Numbered from the stretch's first letter, positions 20,093 to 30,201 are shown. The stretch: DNA of 64,000 nt from Pseudophaeobacter sp. (GCA_027019165.1 JALUXC010000012.1:779753-843752), one strand, 5' to 3'. Numbers and translations are program-made. Notes: generated by a model from the sequence alone, not told the origin.

Positions 20093-20944
20093 ATGACCGA
20101 AACCCAGCTCTCTCTTGCAGAAATGGCCACCGAGGTCCTTGTCACTTCCGATGGGCGCGAAAAAACCGCGCTCTCTCGTCGTCATGCCGCCAGTTGGTTC
20201 GCCGCGCGGCGTGGCGAAACCCCAGACATAGAGATCGGAACAGCCAATCCGCCTTTGCGCCCCGCCCGCCCCAGACGCCCCGAACTTTTGGATCCGCGGG
20301 ATGTGCCGAAGCGCAAGCCCGGCTCTGAGGCAGGCCGCATCGCGCTTCTTCACGCTGTTGCCCATATTGAACTGAATGCGGTGGATCTGCACTGGGATAT
20401 CATTGCACGCTTTTCTCATGTCCCCATGCCGATGGGCTTTTTTGACGACTGGGTCAAAGCCGCAGATGAAGAATCGAAGCATTTCAACCTCATGTGCGAC
20501 TGCCTTGAAAGCCTAGGAAGCCATTACGGCGCCCTTCCGGCCCACGCAGGCATGTGGCGCGCGGCGGAAGACACAGCAGAAGACCTTATGGGGCGCCTGG
20601 CCGTGGTTCCGATGGTTCTTGAGGCCCGCGGGCTGGACGTAACCCCAGGCATGATCGGGATTTTCCGCAAGGCGAAACTGGCCAACGCGGTTGAGGCTCT
20701 GGAGACCATCTACGCCGAAGAAGTCGGCCATGTGGCCTATGGGTCCAAATGGTTTCACTTCCTGTGCGGCCGGGAGAATCTGGATCCAAAGGACGTGTTC
20801 CATGACCTGGTGCGCAAGTATTTCCACGGAGCCCTGAAGCCGCCCTTCAACGAAGAAAAACGCGCCGAAGCCGGGCTGCCGCCGGACTTCTACTGGCCCC
20901 TTACGGAAACTGGCGCACAGCCGCCAGAGGGTTCGGCGCGCTGA
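20093..20944 (+). CDS. Ferritin-like domain protein, DUF455 (HI_0077 family)
   Basis: 283 residues. The core has paired metal-ligand-like motifs typical of the ferritin-like DUF455 family: HIELNAVDLHWD near 91-102, DEESKHFN near 126-133 and YAEEVGHVAYG near 209-219. An N-terminal basic segment of about 80 residues precedes the four-helix part. The family probably binds a di-iron centre, but no reaction is established. ATG at 20093 is chosen because the family N-terminus starts there. The gene is preceded by the REP-like element. Confidence 0.85.
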   Translation: MTETQLSLAEMATEVLVTSDGREKTALSRRHAASWFAARRGETPDIEIGTANPPLRPARPRRPELLDPRDVPKRKPGSEAGRIALLHAVAHIELNAVDLHWDIIARFSHVPMPMGFFDDWVKAADEESKHFNLMCDCLESLGSHYGALPAHAGMWRAAEDTAEDLMGRLAVVPMVLEARGLDVTPGMIGIFRKAKLANAVEALETIYAEEVGHVAYGSKWFHFLCGRENLDPKDVFHDLVRKYFHGALKPPFNEEKRAEAGLPPDFYWPLTETGAQPPEGSAR

Positions 20945-21120
20945 TTTCAGGCAGGTTTCCGCCAATCGCCCGTCTGAGCCGACGCAATTTCTTTCCAATT
21001 GATCAACGCACTTGCCCAAATGGCAGCCGCTGGCTATTCAAATGGGCTATGGCGCTCCGCACCTGGTTCTTCGTCGAGCCACAGGCGTCAGACTTGATGG
21101 GATGGAACAAGGATCAGAGC

Positions 21121-22452
21121 GTGCGCAGACGTCTGACTATTCGAATACACGCCTTTCTGGAGCGGTACTTTCCCGAACGACGCGTCTTTCTGAAATCCGA
21201 TGACGACACCAGGTTCATTCGCCTGCGCCCGGAAACCCAGTTGATGGCCGTGGTCGGCGTGACCCTGTTTGTCGGCTGGTCAGCTATTGCCACCGCAGTG
21301 GTCCTGATGGACAGCATCGGCGCGGGCAATTTCCGCGAACAAGCCAAACGGGACCAGATCACCTACCGGGAACGGCTGAATGCGATTTCGCAGGAACGAG
21401 ACAGTCGCGCAGAAGAGGCGATTGCCGCTCAAAATCGCTTCAATGCCGCCCTTGCGCAGATCTCGGACATGCAATCGGAACTCCTCGCCTCTGAAACCCG
21501 GCGGCGAGAGCTGGAAACCGGAATTGAAGTCATCCAGGCCACCCTGCGGGACACGATGTCCCAGCGCGATACCGCCCGCGCCGAACTTGCCGATCTGCGT
21601 AAGGAAACTGCGGAGGAAAGCGGCACACAGTCTCTGGCAGCGGTGGCGCCCGTTCAGATGGAGTTCCTCTCCAGCGCGCTTGCCGAAACCGCCGCAGAGC
21701 GTGACCAGGTGCGGGCCGATGCGCAATCCGCTCTCGAAGAGCGGGATTCGCTTGAGATGGAAATCAAGCTGATGGACGAGCGCAACAACCAGATCTTCCG
21801 GCAGTTGGAAGAGGCTGTGACGGTCTCAGTCGCGCCCCTCGACAAGATGTTCCGCAATGCAGGCATGCCACCTGACAGCATTCTGGAGCAGGTGCGCCGC
21901 GGCTACAACGGCCAGGGTGGGCCGCTCACCCCTTTGGCCCTGTCCACCCGCGGTGAGGAGCCCACCGCCGAGGAACTGCGCGCCAACAAGATTCTCAATG
22001 AACTGGACCAGCTCAATCTCTACCGGATGGCCGCGCAGCAAGCGCCCTTTGCCACGCCCGTGAACCTCGGCCTCGTGCGCCAGACGTCCGGCTTTGGCTA
22101 CCGGCGTGATCCCAAGACCGGGGGGCGGCGCCTGCACAAGGGATCGGACTTTGCCGGTCGCACCGGCACCGACATCTACGCGACGGCTGACGGCGTTGTC
22201 ACCCATGCGGGCTGGCAATCAGGCTATGGCAAGCTGGTCACGATCCGCCACGCCTTTGGCATTGAGACGAAATATGCCCATAACTCCAAACTCCGCGTGA
22301 AGGTTGGTCAAAGGGTCTCGCGCGGGGATCACATTGCTGATATGGGTAACACCGGACGGTCTACCGGGACCCACCTTCATTACGAGGTTCGGGTCAACGG
22401 AAAACCGGTAAACCCTATGATCTACATCAAGGCTGCAAGAAATGTTTTCTAA
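21121..22452 (+). CDS. M23 family metallopeptidase, membrane anchored with coiled coil
   Basis: 443 residues from a GTG at 21121, chosen because AAGGA lies 7 nt before it; an in-frame ATG at 21049 has no ribosome site. One transmembrane helix (about 42-65) is followed by a long coiled coil rich in Glu/Arg (about 80-240). A C-terminal LytM/M23 domain then has zinc ligands in LHKGSDFAG and HLHYEV. All zinc ligands are present, so it is likely an active peptidoglycan endopeptidase. It overlaps the bactofilin gene by 11 bp, a pairing known for cell-shape modules. Confidence 0.9.
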   Translation: MRRRLTIRIHAFLERYFPERRVFLKSDDDTRFIRLRPETQLMAVVGVTLFVGWSAIATAVVLMDSIGAGNFREQAKRDQITYRERLNAISQERDSRAEEAIAAQNRFNAALAQISDMQSELLASETRRRELETGIEVIQATLRDTMSQRDTARAELADLRKETAEESGTQSLAAVAPVQMEFLSSALAETAAERDQVRADAQSALEERDSLEMEIKLMDERNNQIFRQLEEAVTVSVAPLDKMFRNAGMPPDSILEQVRRGYNGQGGPLTPLALSTRGEEPTAEELRANKILNELDQLNLYRMAAQQAPFATPVNLGLVRQTSGFGYRRDPKTGGRRLHKGSDFAGRTGTDIYATADGVVTHAGWQSGYGKLVTIRHAFGIETKYAHNSKLRVKVGQRVSRGDHIADMGNTGRSTGTHLHYEVRVNGKPVNPMIYIKAARNVF

Positions 22453-22954
22453 AAGCAAAATCAATGAGCCCGGGCCGAAACAGGCCGACACAACCCCTGC
22501 CGCGGCAACGCCGAGCGCGCCGCCTGCCGCGCCGTCGAGCGATTTCAAAGCCTCTCCGCCCAAGGCCAAGCCGCCGGCATCGCTGCTCAGCTCTGATCTG
22601 CACATCACCGGCAACCTGAAGACCACTGGCGACATCCAGGTCGAAGGCACCGTCGAAGGTGACATTCGCGCGCATCTTCTGACCATTGGAGAAAGCGCCA
22701 CAATCAAGGGTGAAGTCACCGCCGATGACGTTGTGATCAACGGCCGCATCGTGGGCCGGGTGCGCGGTCTCAAGGTCCGCCTGACCTCCACTGCGCGTGT
22801 CGAAGGCGATATCATCCACAAGACCATTGCGATCGAAAGCGGCGCCCATTTCGAAGGCTCCGTCCAGCGCCAGGATGACCCTCTGAGCCCCGGAGCCAAG
22901 AAAGCCGCACCGGCAGCTGCAGCGCCTGCACCAGCAGCCAAGGCAGAAGGCTAA
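22442..22954 (+). CDS. Bactofilin (DUF583)
   Basis: 170 residues. An Ala/Pro-rich N-terminal tail (1-45) precedes a right-handed beta-helix core of short repeats (about 50-140, e.g. ITGNLKTTGDIQVEGTVEGD). A low-complexity Ala/Pro/Lys tail closes the protein. Bactofilins polymerise without nucleotide and often recruit M23 peptidases to set cell shape. The ATG at 22442 lies inside the end of the M23 gene, so the two are translationally coupled. Confidence 0.93.
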   Translation: MFSKSKINEPGPKQADTTPAAATPSAPPAAPSSDFKASPPKAKPPASLLSSDLHITGNLKTTGDIQVEGTVEGDIRAHLLTIGESATIKGEVTADDVVINGRIVGRVRGLKVRLTSTARVEGDIIHKTIAIESGAHFEGSVQRQDDPLSPGAKKAAPAAAAPAPAAKAEG

Positions 22955-22991
22955 GCCTGCGCCGCCCCTGCCAAAGGGTTAGACAGACCGG

Positions 22992-23019
22992 AAGCGCCGC
23001 ATCATTGCGGCGCTTTCTT
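22992..23019 (+). terminator. Intrinsic terminator after bactofilin gene
   Basis: A 10-bp stem AAGCGCCGCA/TGCGGCGCTT with loop TCAT is followed by TCTTGTTTT, 38 bp after the bactofilin stop. Confidence 0.8.
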
Positions 23020-23131
23020 GTTTTCACAGGCACTGTCGACAGCCCCCAGCAGACAGAGAAAAACACCCGCACAAACCATGCGCGGGTGTTCCTCACAAAG
23101 GCGCCAAAGGCGTCTTTCATTTCAGGGCTGG

Positions 23132-23680
23132 TCAGTCGGTAACGGTGACCTTTGTCATCACGTCCGGTTTGCCGATCACCGAGCCGTTCTGCCCAGTACC
23201 GCGCTTGATGGCATCCACCACATCCATCCCCTCGGTCACCTTTCCGACAACGGTGTATTGACCGTTCAGGAAATGGCCCGGCGCAAACATGATGAAGAAC
23301 TGCGAATTGGCACTGTTCGGGTTCTGCGAGCGGGCCATACCCACGACACCGCGATCATAAGGCACTTCGGAAAACTCGGCCGGCAGATCCGAGCGTTCCG
23401 AGCCGCCCATGCCCGCCATGCTCATATCGCCGCCCAGTTTGCCGTATTGTACATCGCCGGTCTGCGCCATGAAGCCTTCGATCACGCGGTGGAAGACCAC
23501 GCCATCATACTTGCCTTCGGCGGCCAGCGCAGTGATCTGCTCTACGTGTTTCGGGGCGACATCCTCGAATAGGTCGATCTTGACGGTGCCATTGGCGCCC
23601 TCGCCCTCAATCTGGATTTCGAGGCCAGAGGCAAAGGCGGACCCGGCCACCAGGGTAAGGACTGCAGCAAGCTTAAGCAT
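23132..23680 (-). CDS. Cyclophilin-type peptidyl-prolyl isomerase, exported
   Basis: 182 residues. A signal peptide (MLKLAAVLTLVAGSAFA, cleavage near 17-18) is followed by a cyclophilin domain with the active-site blocks YDGVVFHRVIEGFMAQTGD, ARSQNPNSANSQFFIM and FLNGQYTVVGKV. It should act on proline bonds of periplasmic proteins. Its start overlaps the stop of the cytoplasmic cyclophilin gene by 8 bp, so it is the second gene of a two-gene operon of paralogues. Confidence 0.93.
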   Translation of the reverse strand: MLKLAAVLTLVAGSAFASGLEIQIEGEGANGTVKIDLFEDVAPKHVEQITALAAEGKYDGVVFHRVIEGFMAQTGDVQYGKLGGDMSMAGMGGSERSDLPAEFSEVPYDRGVVGMARSQNPNSANSQFFIMFAPGHFLNGQYTVVGKVTEGMDVVDAIKRGTGQNGSVIGKPDVMTKVTVTD

Positions 23681-24179
23681 CGGCGGCCACCTTGACGCTG
23701 ATCATGCGGTCGGGGCTTGCTGGCGGCTCACCACGGGTGATCGCATCCACATGCTCCATGCCTTCGATGACGCGGCCATAGACGGTGTACTGGCCGTTCA
23801 GGAAGTGGTTGTCCTTGAAGTTGATGAAGAACTGCGAGTTGGCCGAATCCGGGTTGGCCGAGCGCGCGGCGCCCAGGGTACCACGGTCATGGGGCAGTTT
23901 GGAGAACTCGGCCGGAACGTTCGGCAGGCTCGACCCGCCGGTGCCCGCCATGCGCAGGTTGAAGCCGTCTTCCATGTCGCCGTGCTGCACATCGCCAGTC
24001 TGCGCCATGAAACCGTCGATCACGCGGTGAAAGCAAACGTTGTCATACTCACCGGCGCGGGCCAGTTCCTTCATCCGTTCACTGTGCTTTGGGGCAACGT
24101 CGGGCAGCAGTTCAATCACCACATTGCCGTCCTTCAGCTCGATGATGATGGTGTTTTCCGGGTCTTTGATCTCGGCCAT
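23673..24179 (-). CDS. Cyclophilin-type peptidyl-prolyl isomerase, cytoplasmic
   Basis: 168 residues with no signal peptide, starting MAEIKDPENTIIIELKDG. The catalytic blocks YDNVCFHRVIDGFMAQTGD, SANPDSANSQFFINF and FLNGQYTVYGRV are complete. ATG at 24179 is chosen because AGGAGAG lies 6 nt before it; the upstream open frame has non-coding character and is ignored. It is the first gene of the pair and divergent from pgk (139 bp between starts). Confidence 0.94.
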   Translation of the reverse strand: MAEIKDPENTIIIELKDGNVVIELLPDVAPKHSERMKELARAGEYDNVCFHRVIDGFMAQTGDVQHGDMEDGFNLRMAGTGGSSLPNVPAEFSKLPHDRGTLGAARSANPDSANSQFFINFKDNHFLNGQYTVYGRVIEGMEHVDAITRGEPPASPDRMISVKVAADA

Positions 24180-24318
24180 CTGGCTCTCCTGTCGTCTATG
24201 ATTTGTCCGATACCTAAGGCGCGAGGCCCTGAATGCCAAGCGTGAGCATTGACTGTGGGCGCAAAAGCTCCGAAACAGCGAGAAAAGACATTTGCGAAAG
24301 ACCGGAAGGAGCCTGAGC

Positions 24319-25512
24319 ATGGGCTGGAATACCCTTGATGACATGGACCTCAGCGGCAAGCGCGTGTTGGTGCGCGTGGATATCAATGTGCCGATCGTGG
24401 ATGGGGTGGTGACCGACTCGACCCGGATCCGCCGCATCGCCCCCACGGTGCGCGATATTCTTGATGCCGGGGGTAAGCCGATCCTTCTGGCCCATTTTGG
24501 TCGTCCGGGCGGAGAGCGCCGCGAGAACCTGTCACTGAACCAACTGATCCCGACGCTGGAGCGCGCCTTTGAAACCCGCGTTCTTTTTGCCGCCGACTGT
24601 ATCGGCCCCGGCGCCGAGGCCGCCGCCGCCGCCCTGCAGCCCGGTGAGGTTCTGCTGCTCGAAAACACCCGTTTTCACGCCGCTGAAACCAAGAACGATC
24701 CGGAATTGGCCGCTGGCATGGCCCGTCTTGGCGATGTCTATTGCAACGATGCCTTTTCCGCCGCCCACCGCGCGCATAGCTCCACCGAAGGCATCGCACG
24801 TTTGCTGCCCGCCTGCGCCGGCCGCCTGATGCAGGCCGAACTCTCGGCCCTTGAAAGCGCCCTTGGCGCACCGAGCCGTCCGGTGACGGCGGTTGTGGGC
24901 GGGGCCAAAGTCTCCACCAAATTGGAACTGCTCAGCAACCTGATCACCAAGGTCGATTACCTGGTGATTGGCGGCGGCATGGCCAATACCTTCCTGGTGG
25001 CTCAGGGGATCGACGTGGGCAAATCCCTAGCCGAGCGTATCATGAAGGACACCGCCGCTGAGATCCTCGCCAAGGCCGAAAGCGCTGGTTGCAAGATCGT
25101 GCTGCCCTCGGATGTGGTGGTTGCCGAAACCTTTGCCTCCCACGCGCCGCATCAGGTGCTGCCCGCCGATCAATGCCCCGAGAATGGCTTGATTCTGGAT
25201 GCAGGCCCGGACAGTGTCGCCACGATCAACGAGATCTTCGAACAAAGCCGCACCCTGATCTGGAACGGCCCACTTGGTGCCTTTGAAATGGAACCCTTTG
25301 ACGCAGCCACAAATGCCACCGCCCTCAAAGCGGCAGCGCTCACGCGCGCGGGCAAGCTGATCTCAGTCGCAGGCGGCGGTGATACGGTGGCAGCCCTCAA
25401 TGCCTCGGGCGCCGCGCGGGACTTCACATATATCTCAACTGCGGGCGGGGCTTTTCTGGAATGGATGGAGGGCAAGACCCTGCCGGGTGTCGCCGCCCTG
25501 GAACAGGATTAA
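24319..25512 (+). CDS. pgk: Phosphoglycerate kinase
   Basis: 397 residues, normal length. The N-terminal substrate site has [14 protein letters not shown], then HFGRPGG, the nucleotide-side [15 protein letters not shown], and the C-terminal [13 protein letters not shown]. It interconverts 1,3-bisphosphoglycerate and 3-phosphoglycerate with ADP/ATP. ATG at 24319 follows GGAAGGA by 8 nt. It is a single gene. Confidence 0.97.
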   Translation: MGWNTLDDMDLSGKRVLVRVDINVPIVDGVVTDSTRIRRIAPTVRDILDAGGKPILLAHFGRPGGERRENLSLNQLIPTLERAFETRVLFAADCIGPGAEAAAAALQPGEVLLLENTRFHAAETKNDPELAAGMARLGDVYCNDAFSAAHRAHSSTEGIARLLPACAGRLMQAELSALESALGAPSRPVTAVVGGAKVSTKLELLSNLITKVDYLVIGGGMANTFLVAQGIDVGKSLAERIMKDTAAEILAKAESAGCKIVLPSDVVVAETFASHAPHQVLPADQCPENGLILDAGPDSVATINEIFEQSRTLIWNGPLGAFEMEPFDAATNATALKAAALTRAGKLISVAGGGDTVAALNASGAARDFTYISTAGGAFLEWMEGKTLPGVAALEQD

Positions 25513-25823
25513 GCCAGCTCTCTGTGCGTCCGCCAGCCTGTTGGCGTTTGCGGGCGACTTTGCCTGTGTCGCCTGCAAACAGCTTGACCATCCACCCCCT
25601 CCCTGCTCTCGAACGCAAAGCTGTTGCGGATGCCGAGCCCCTTTGCCCCAAGGATCTCGGTGCGTTGTTTTTCAGCCACAAGAGCATAAGCCGAGAATAA
25701 ACTCGACGGATTAACCATTTTGGGGATTCACAGAGCGATTCGCTTGTGGCATAAACATGTCAGACATCGAAACAATCGGTGCAAAAACAATATCTTGAGC
25801 AGTAGCATACAGGCAATCTCAAC
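25513..25823. other. Gap between pgk and the FtsB-like gene; one strong stem-loop
   Basis: No gene is seen in these 311 bases. A 13-bp stem with one mismatch (25546-25558 with 25568-25580, arms GTTTGCGGGCGAC and GTCGCCTGCAAAC, loop of 9) lies 33 bp after the pgk stop. It has no T-run, so it may protect the 3' end of the pgk mRNA or act as a Rho-dependent end. The rest presumably holds the promoter of the next gene. Confidence 0.45.
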
Positions 25824-26123
25824 GTGACCCGAAGCAGCACGCCATCCATTGGCGCATTCGTCTTCTTTTCCATCGCATTCGCGCTGAGCGCGTATTTCAC
25901 TTTTGCGGCGGTGCAGGGCGATTTCGGGTTGTTCAGAAGGGTCGAGATCCAGGCAGAAGCCGAAGAGCTTCGTCGGGATCTCGCTCTGCTGAAACAGGAT
26001 ATCGGGCAGATGGAAAACAAGACGCGTCGCTTGTCGGACGAGTACCTTGATCTGGACCTTCTGGATCAACAGGCGCGCTCGGTTCTTGGCCTTTTGCGCG
26101 CGGATGAAATCGTCATCCACTAG
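25824..26123 (+). CDS. Septum formation initiator family protein (FtsB/DivIC-like)
   Basis: 99 residues from a GTG start. A short basic N-terminus leads to one transmembrane helix (about 10-30), then a leucine-rich coiled coil (about 38-75, EAEELRRDLALLKQDIGQM). A short tail ends ARSVLGLLRADEIVIH, typical of the DivIC/FtsB family. FtsB bridges FtsL and FtsQ in the divisome. The gene lies upstream of pdhA, but the pdh operator in the 264-bp gap between them indicates separate transcription. Confidence 0.85.
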   Translation: MTRSSTPSIGAFVFFSIAFALSAYFTFAAVQGDFGLFRRVEIQAEAEELRRDLALLKQDIGQMENKTRRLSDEYLDLDLLDQQARSVLGLLRADEIVIH

Positions 26124-26341
26124 CGGACCCCCTCAAAAAAAACGAAACGAGAAAAGCCCCTCCAGCACCCGGCTCGCCAAAGCGTGACGCGCTTTGGGCT
26201 TGTGATGCGTGCCCCCTCGTGCCAGCCTTGCGATGCCAGCGATCTCTTTTGGCGTTGATCCGGTTTTTATGGGGATTTTCTGCATCGCTTTGGGTCGGCG
26301 CCAGAAAAGCTCTCGCCACCGGCCTGTAAATCGATTATCTA

Positions 26342-26361
26342 ATAGTTTAACGCTAAACTAT
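26342..26361. promoter_or_regulatory. Operator-like inverted repeat upstream of pdhA
   Basis: Arms ATAGTTTA and TAAACTAT surround a 4-bp spacer ACGC. The site ends 26 bp before the pdhA start. The core TAGTTTA-N4-TAAACTA matches the larger inverted repeat upstream of lpdA (11803-11832), also with a 4-bp spacer. Confidence 0.72.
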
Positions 26362-26387
26362 CTGGCATTGAGGGGGAGTCCGCCACT

Positions 26388-27401
26388 ATGGCCGCTAGGA
26401 AAACCACCAAGAAACCAAACGTTTCTGCCGAAGAGCTGACCAGCCACTACCGCGAGATGCTCTTGATCCGCCGATTCGAAGAAAAGGCCGGCCAGCTATA
26501 CGGCATGGGTCTGATCGGTGGCTTCTGTCACCTTTACATCGGCCAGGAAGCGGTTGTTGTCGGCCTGGAGGCTGCGGCCGAGGAAGGCGACAAGCGCATC
26601 ACCTCCTACCGCGACCACGGCCACATGCTGGCCTGCGGCATGGACCCAGACGGCGTGATGGCCGAGCTCACCGGTCGCGAGGGCGGTTATTCCAAAGGCA
26701 AGGGCGGCTCGATGCATATGTTCTCGAAAGAGAAGCATTTCTACGGTGGTCATGGCATCGTTGGCGCTCAGGTGCCGCTGGGTGCGGGCCTCGCCTTTGC
26801 CGACAAATACAAGGGCAACGGCCGCGTGACCTTTGCCTATTTCGGCGACGGCGCCGCCAACCAGGGGCAGATCTACGAGACCTTCAACATGGCCGCGCTC
26901 TGGCAACTGCCGGTGATCTTTGTGATCGAGAACAACCAATATGCGATGGGGACCGCCCAGGCCCGCTCGACCTCGACCCCCGAACTCTTCACCCGCGGTG
27001 AGGCCTTTGGCATTCCGGGTGAGGCCGTTGACGGTATGAATGTCCTGACCGTCAAGGACGCTGGCGAGCGCGCCGTGGCCCACTGCCGCGCGGGCAAAGG
27101 ACCCTACATCCTTGAAGTGAAAACCTACCGCTATCGCGGTCACTCCATGTCGGACCCGGCCAAGTATCGCACCCGCGAAGAGGTGCAAAAGATGCGCAGC
27201 GAACGCGACCCGATCGAACAGGTCCGCGAAATGCTGCTGACCGGCAAGCACGCCAGCGAAGATGACCTGAAAGCGATCGACAAGGAGATCAAGGACATCG
27301 TGAACAAATCGGCGGATTTCTCGAAAGAAAGCCCGGAGCCTCATCTCGATGAGCTGTGGACCGACATCTACGCCGAAACCATTCCGCAGCACAGCGCCTG
27401 A
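26388..27401 (+). CDS. pdhA: Pyruvate dehydrogenase E1 component, alpha subunit
   Basis: 337 residues. The thiamine diphosphate motif starts at GDG (153-155) and ends at NN (182-183). The loop [19 protein letters not shown] is the phosphorylation-loop region of the alpha subunit family. With PdhB it decarboxylates pyruvate and transfers the acetyl group to lipoyl-E2. AGGGGGAG lies 9 nt before the ATG. It is first in the pdhA-pdhB-pdhC operon. Confidence 0.97.
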   Translation: MAARKTTKKPNVSAEELTSHYREMLLIRRFEEKAGQLYGMGLIGGFCHLYIGQEAVVVGLEAAAEEGDKRITSYRDHGHMLACGMDPDGVMAELTGREGGYSKGKGGSMHMFSKEKHFYGGHGIVGAQVPLGAGLAFADKYKGNGRVTFAYFGDGAANQGQIYETFNMAALWQLPVIFVIENNQYAMGTAQARSTSTPELFTRGEAFGIPGEAVDGMNVLTVKDAGERAVAHCRAGKGPYILEVKTYRYRGHSMSDPAKYRTREEVQKMRSERDPIEQVREMLLTGKHASEDDLKAIDKEIKDIVNKSADFSKESPEPHLDELWTDIYAETIPQHSA

Positions 27402-27415
27402 GGGGACACACTATC

Positions 27416-28792
27416 ATGGCAACTGAAATTCTGATGCCCGCCCTGTCGCCGACCATGGAGGAAGGCACACTGGCCAAATGGTTGGTCAAGGAAGGCGATA
27501 CCGTAAGCTCTGGCGATATCCTCGCAGAAATCGAAACCGACAAGGCCACGATGGAGTTCGAGGCCGTGGATGAAGGCGTGATCGGCAAGATCCTGATCCC
27601 CGAAGGCACCGAAGGCGTGAAGGTCAACACCGCCATCGCCGTGCTTCTGGCCGAGGGTGAGAGCGCCGATGATGTCGCCGCCGCCGCGCCCGCAGCCAAG
27701 GAAGCGCCGACCGCAGAGGCACCTGCGGCGCCCGCTCCGGCCGTCGCTGCTGCCGCGCCCCAAGAGGCCCCGAAGGTGGATGAAACACCCGATTGGCCCG
27801 AAGGCACCGCGCTCAAACAGCAGACCGTGCGCGAAGCCCTGCGCGATGCCATGGCAGAAGAGATGCGCAGGACCGATGAAGTCTACCTGATGGGCGAGGA
27901 AGTCGCCGAATATCAGGGGGCCTACAAAATCTCTCAGGGCCTATTGGATGAATTCGGCAGCAAACGCGTCATCGACACACCCATCACGGAACATGGCTTT
28001 GCCGGAATCGCCGTTGGTTCTGCCTTTGGCGGGCTGATGCCCATCGTTGAGTTCATGACCTTCAACTTTGCCATGCAGGCGATTGACCAGATTATCAACT
28101 CTGCCGCCAAGACGCTTTATATGTCCGGTGGTCAGATGGGCTGCCCCATCGTTTTCCGTGGCCCCAATGGCGCCGCCGCGCGCGTTGGCGCCCAGCACAG
28201 CCAGGACTACGCCGCCTGGTACATGCAGATCCCCGGCCTCAAGGTGGCGATGCCCTACTCTGCCTCTGACGCCAAGGGCCTGCTGAAATCCGCGATCCGC
28301 GATCCAAACCCGGTGATCTTCCTTGAGAACGAGATCCTTTATGGCCGTTCCTTCGATGTGCCGGATCTGGATGATTACACCGTGCCCTTTGGCAAGGCCC
28401 GCATCTGGCGCGAGGGCAGCGACGTCACCATCGTCTCCTTTGGGATCGGCATGACCTATGCTTTGGAGGCGGCAGAAAAGCTGGCCGAAGACGGCATCTC
28501 GGCCGAGGTCATCGACCTGCGCACCCTGCGCCCGATGGACCTCCCCACGGTGATCAAATCCGTGATGAAGACCAACCGGCTTGTGACGGTCGAAGAAGGC
28601 TGGCCGCAAGGCTCGGTCGGCAGCTATATTGCCTCCGAAGTGATGCAGCAAGCCTTCGACTATCTCGATGCGCCCGTGGTCACCTGCACCGGCAAGGACG
28701 TGCCCATGCCCTATGCGGCGAACCTCGAAAAACACGCGCTGGTCACCACCGATGAGGTGATTGCGGCAGTGAAACAAGTGACCTACCGGTAA
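27416..28792 (+). CDS. pdhB: Pyruvate dehydrogenase E1 component, beta subunit with N-terminal lipoyl domain
   Basis: 458 residues. A lipoyl domain fills 1-80 with the lipoylated lysine K43 in ETDKATMEF, then an Ala/Pro-rich linker (about 88-122). A transketolase-like pyrimidine-binding domain and C-terminal domain make up the E1-beta body. A lipoyl domain on E1-beta is typical of alphaproteobacteria. The lipoyl domain is almost identical in protein sequence to that of PdhC next door. It starts 14 bp after pdhA; ATG at 27416 is chosen because the lipoyl domain begins there. Confidence 0.97.
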   Translation: MATEILMPALSPTMEEGTLAKWLVKEGDTVSSGDILAEIETDKATMEFEAVDEGVIGKILIPEGTEGVKVNTAIAVLLAEGESADDVAAAAPAAKEAPTAEAPAAPAPAVAAAAPQEAPKVDETPDWPEGTALKQQTVREALRDAMAEEMRRTDEVYLMGEEVAEYQGAYKISQGLLDEFGSKRVIDTPITEHGFAGIAVGSAFGGLMPIVEFMTFNFAMQAIDQIINSAAKTLYMSGGQMGCPIVFRGPNGAAARVGAQHSQDYAAWYMQIPGLKVAMPYSASDAKGLLKSAIRDPNPVIFLENEILYGRSFDVPDLDDYTVPFGKARIWREGSDVTIVSFGIGMTYALEAAEKLAEDGISAEVIDLRTLRPMDLPTVIKSVMKTNRLVTVEEGWPQGSVGSYIASEVMQQAFDYLDAPVVTCTGKDVPMPYAANLEKHALVTTDEVIAAVKQVTYR

Positions 28793-28804
28793 GGAGAGAC
28801 AGCG

Positions 28805-30118
28805 ATGCCCACTGAAATCCTGATGCCCGCCCTCTCTCCCACCATGGAGGAAGGCACGCTCGCGAAATGGCTGGTCAAGGAAGGCGACACCGTCTCCTCT
28901 GGCGACCTGCTGGCCGAGATCGAGACCGATAAGGCAACCATGGAGTTCGAAGCCGTGGACGAAGGCGTCATCGGCAAGATCCTGGTGGGCGAAGGCACCG
29001 AAGGGGTAAAGGTCAACAGCCCCATCGCCGTGCTTCTGGCCGATGGCGAAAGCGCCGATGATGTGGCGACAGCGCCAGCCCCGAAACCGGAAGCCGCATC
29101 TGCGGCTGACGCGGGTGACAAGGCGGCCCCCGCAGGGGGCTCCGCGGCGCCCGCAGCCCCTGTCCCGGCCGCGCCTGTCGCGGCGGATGGCAATCGCATC
29201 TTTGCCTCCCCCCTCGCCCGCCGGATTGCGGCGGACAAAGGGCTGGATCTGGCCACAATCACTGGCTCCGGCCCGCGCGGTCGTATCATCAAGACCGATG
29301 TCGAGAACGCCACCGCAGCACCGAAAGCGGCGGCGGCCCCGGCAGCCAGCGTTGCGCCCGCAGCAGCCGCCCCTGCCCCGGCAACCGGCCCCTCTGCGGA
29401 TATTGTCGCCAAGATGTACGAAGGGCGCACCTACGAAGAGGTCAAGCTCGACGGCATGCGCAAGACCATCGCCGCACGCCTCTCTGAGGCCAAACAGACC
29501 ATCCCGCATTTCTACCTGCGCCGGGATATCCAGCTTGACGCGCTTCTGGCCTTCCGCAGCCAGCTAAACAAACAGCTTGAAGGGCGCGGCGTAAAGCTTT
29601 CGGTCAATGACTTCATCATCAAAGCGGTGGCGCTGGCCCTGCAATCGGTGCCCGAAGCCAACGCCGTCTGGGCGGGCGACCGGGTGCTGCAGATGAAAGC
29701 CTCCGATGTCGCGGTCGCCGTTGCCATCGAAGGCGGGCTGTTTACGCCCGTGCTGCAGGATGCGGACATGAAGTCGCTCTCGGCACTGTCCACCGAGATG
29801 AAGGACCTCGCCGCCCGCGCCCGGGATCGCAAGCTGGCCCCGCACGAATATCAGGGCGGTGCCTTTGCCATCTCGAACCTCGGCATGTTCGGCATTGATA
29901 ACTTCGACGCCATCGTGAATCCGCCGCATTCGGGCATTCTGGCGGTCGGCGCGGGCAGCAAGAAGCCCGTGGTCGGCGCGGATGGAGAGCTGAAGGTCGC
30001 CACGGTCATGAGCGTCACCATGTCGGTTGATCACCGCGTCATCGACGGCGCCCTTGGGGCCAATCTTTTGGCAGCGATCGTCGAAAACCTGGAAAACCCG
30101 ATGGTCATGTTGGCCTGA
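28805..30118 (+). CDS. pdhC: Dihydrolipoamide acetyltransferase (E2)
   Basis: 437 residues: one lipoyl domain (1-80, K43), an Ala/Pro linker, a peripheral-subunit-binding domain (about 133-168, with [17 protein letters not shown]), a second Ala/Pro linker, and the catalytic acyltransferase domain. The conserved HRVIDGA near the C-terminus carries the active-site His and Asp. It passes acetyl groups from E1 to CoA and forms the complex core. GGAGAG lies upstream, and the gene starts 12 bp after pdhB. Confidence 0.97.
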   Translation: MPTEILMPALSPTMEEGTLAKWLVKEGDTVSSGDLLAEIETDKATMEFEAVDEGVIGKILVGEGTEGVKVNSPIAVLLADGESADDVATAPAPKPEAASAADAGDKAAPAGGSAAPAAPVPAAPVAADGNRIFASPLARRIAADKGLDLATITGSGPRGRIIKTDVENATAAPKAAAAPAASVAPAAAAPAPATGPSADIVAKMYEGRTYEEVKLDGMRKTIAARLSEAKQTIPHFYLRRDIQLDALLAFRSQLNKQLEGRGVKLSVNDFIIKAVALALQSVPEANAVWAGDRVLQMKASDVAVAVAIEGGLFTPVLQDADMKSLSALSTEMKDLAARARDRKLAPHEYQGGAFAISNLGMFGIDNFDAIVNPPHSGILAVGAGSKKPVVGADGELKVATVMSVTMSVDHRVIDGALGANLLAAIVENLENPMVMLA

Positions 30119-30142
30119 AAAAGCCCCAGACAACGACAAACG

Positions 30143-30180
30143 AAAAACGCGGTCGCCCATCGGGTGACCGCGTTTTTCTT
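30143..30180. terminator. Bidirectional intrinsic terminator between pdhC and cysE
   Basis: A GC-rich stem GCGGTCGCCC/GGGTGACCGC (one G-U pair, loop ATC) is flanked by AAAAAC on the left and GTTTTTC on the right. It serves the convergent pdhC and cysE transcripts. Confidence 0.85.
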
Positions 30181-30201
30181 TGCTCCGCCGTACTGCGCTC
30201 T

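Noticed and set aside
26177..26197. Hairpin CCAAAGCG/CGCTTTGG after the FtsB-like gene as a terminator
   Set aside because: No T-run follows in the direction of transcription; kept only as a possible stem-loop.
27941..29509. A 522-codon open frame antisense to pdhB/pdhC
   Set aside because: Gly/His/Arg-rich composition typical of a shadow frame over the Ala/Pro linkers and lipoyl domains.
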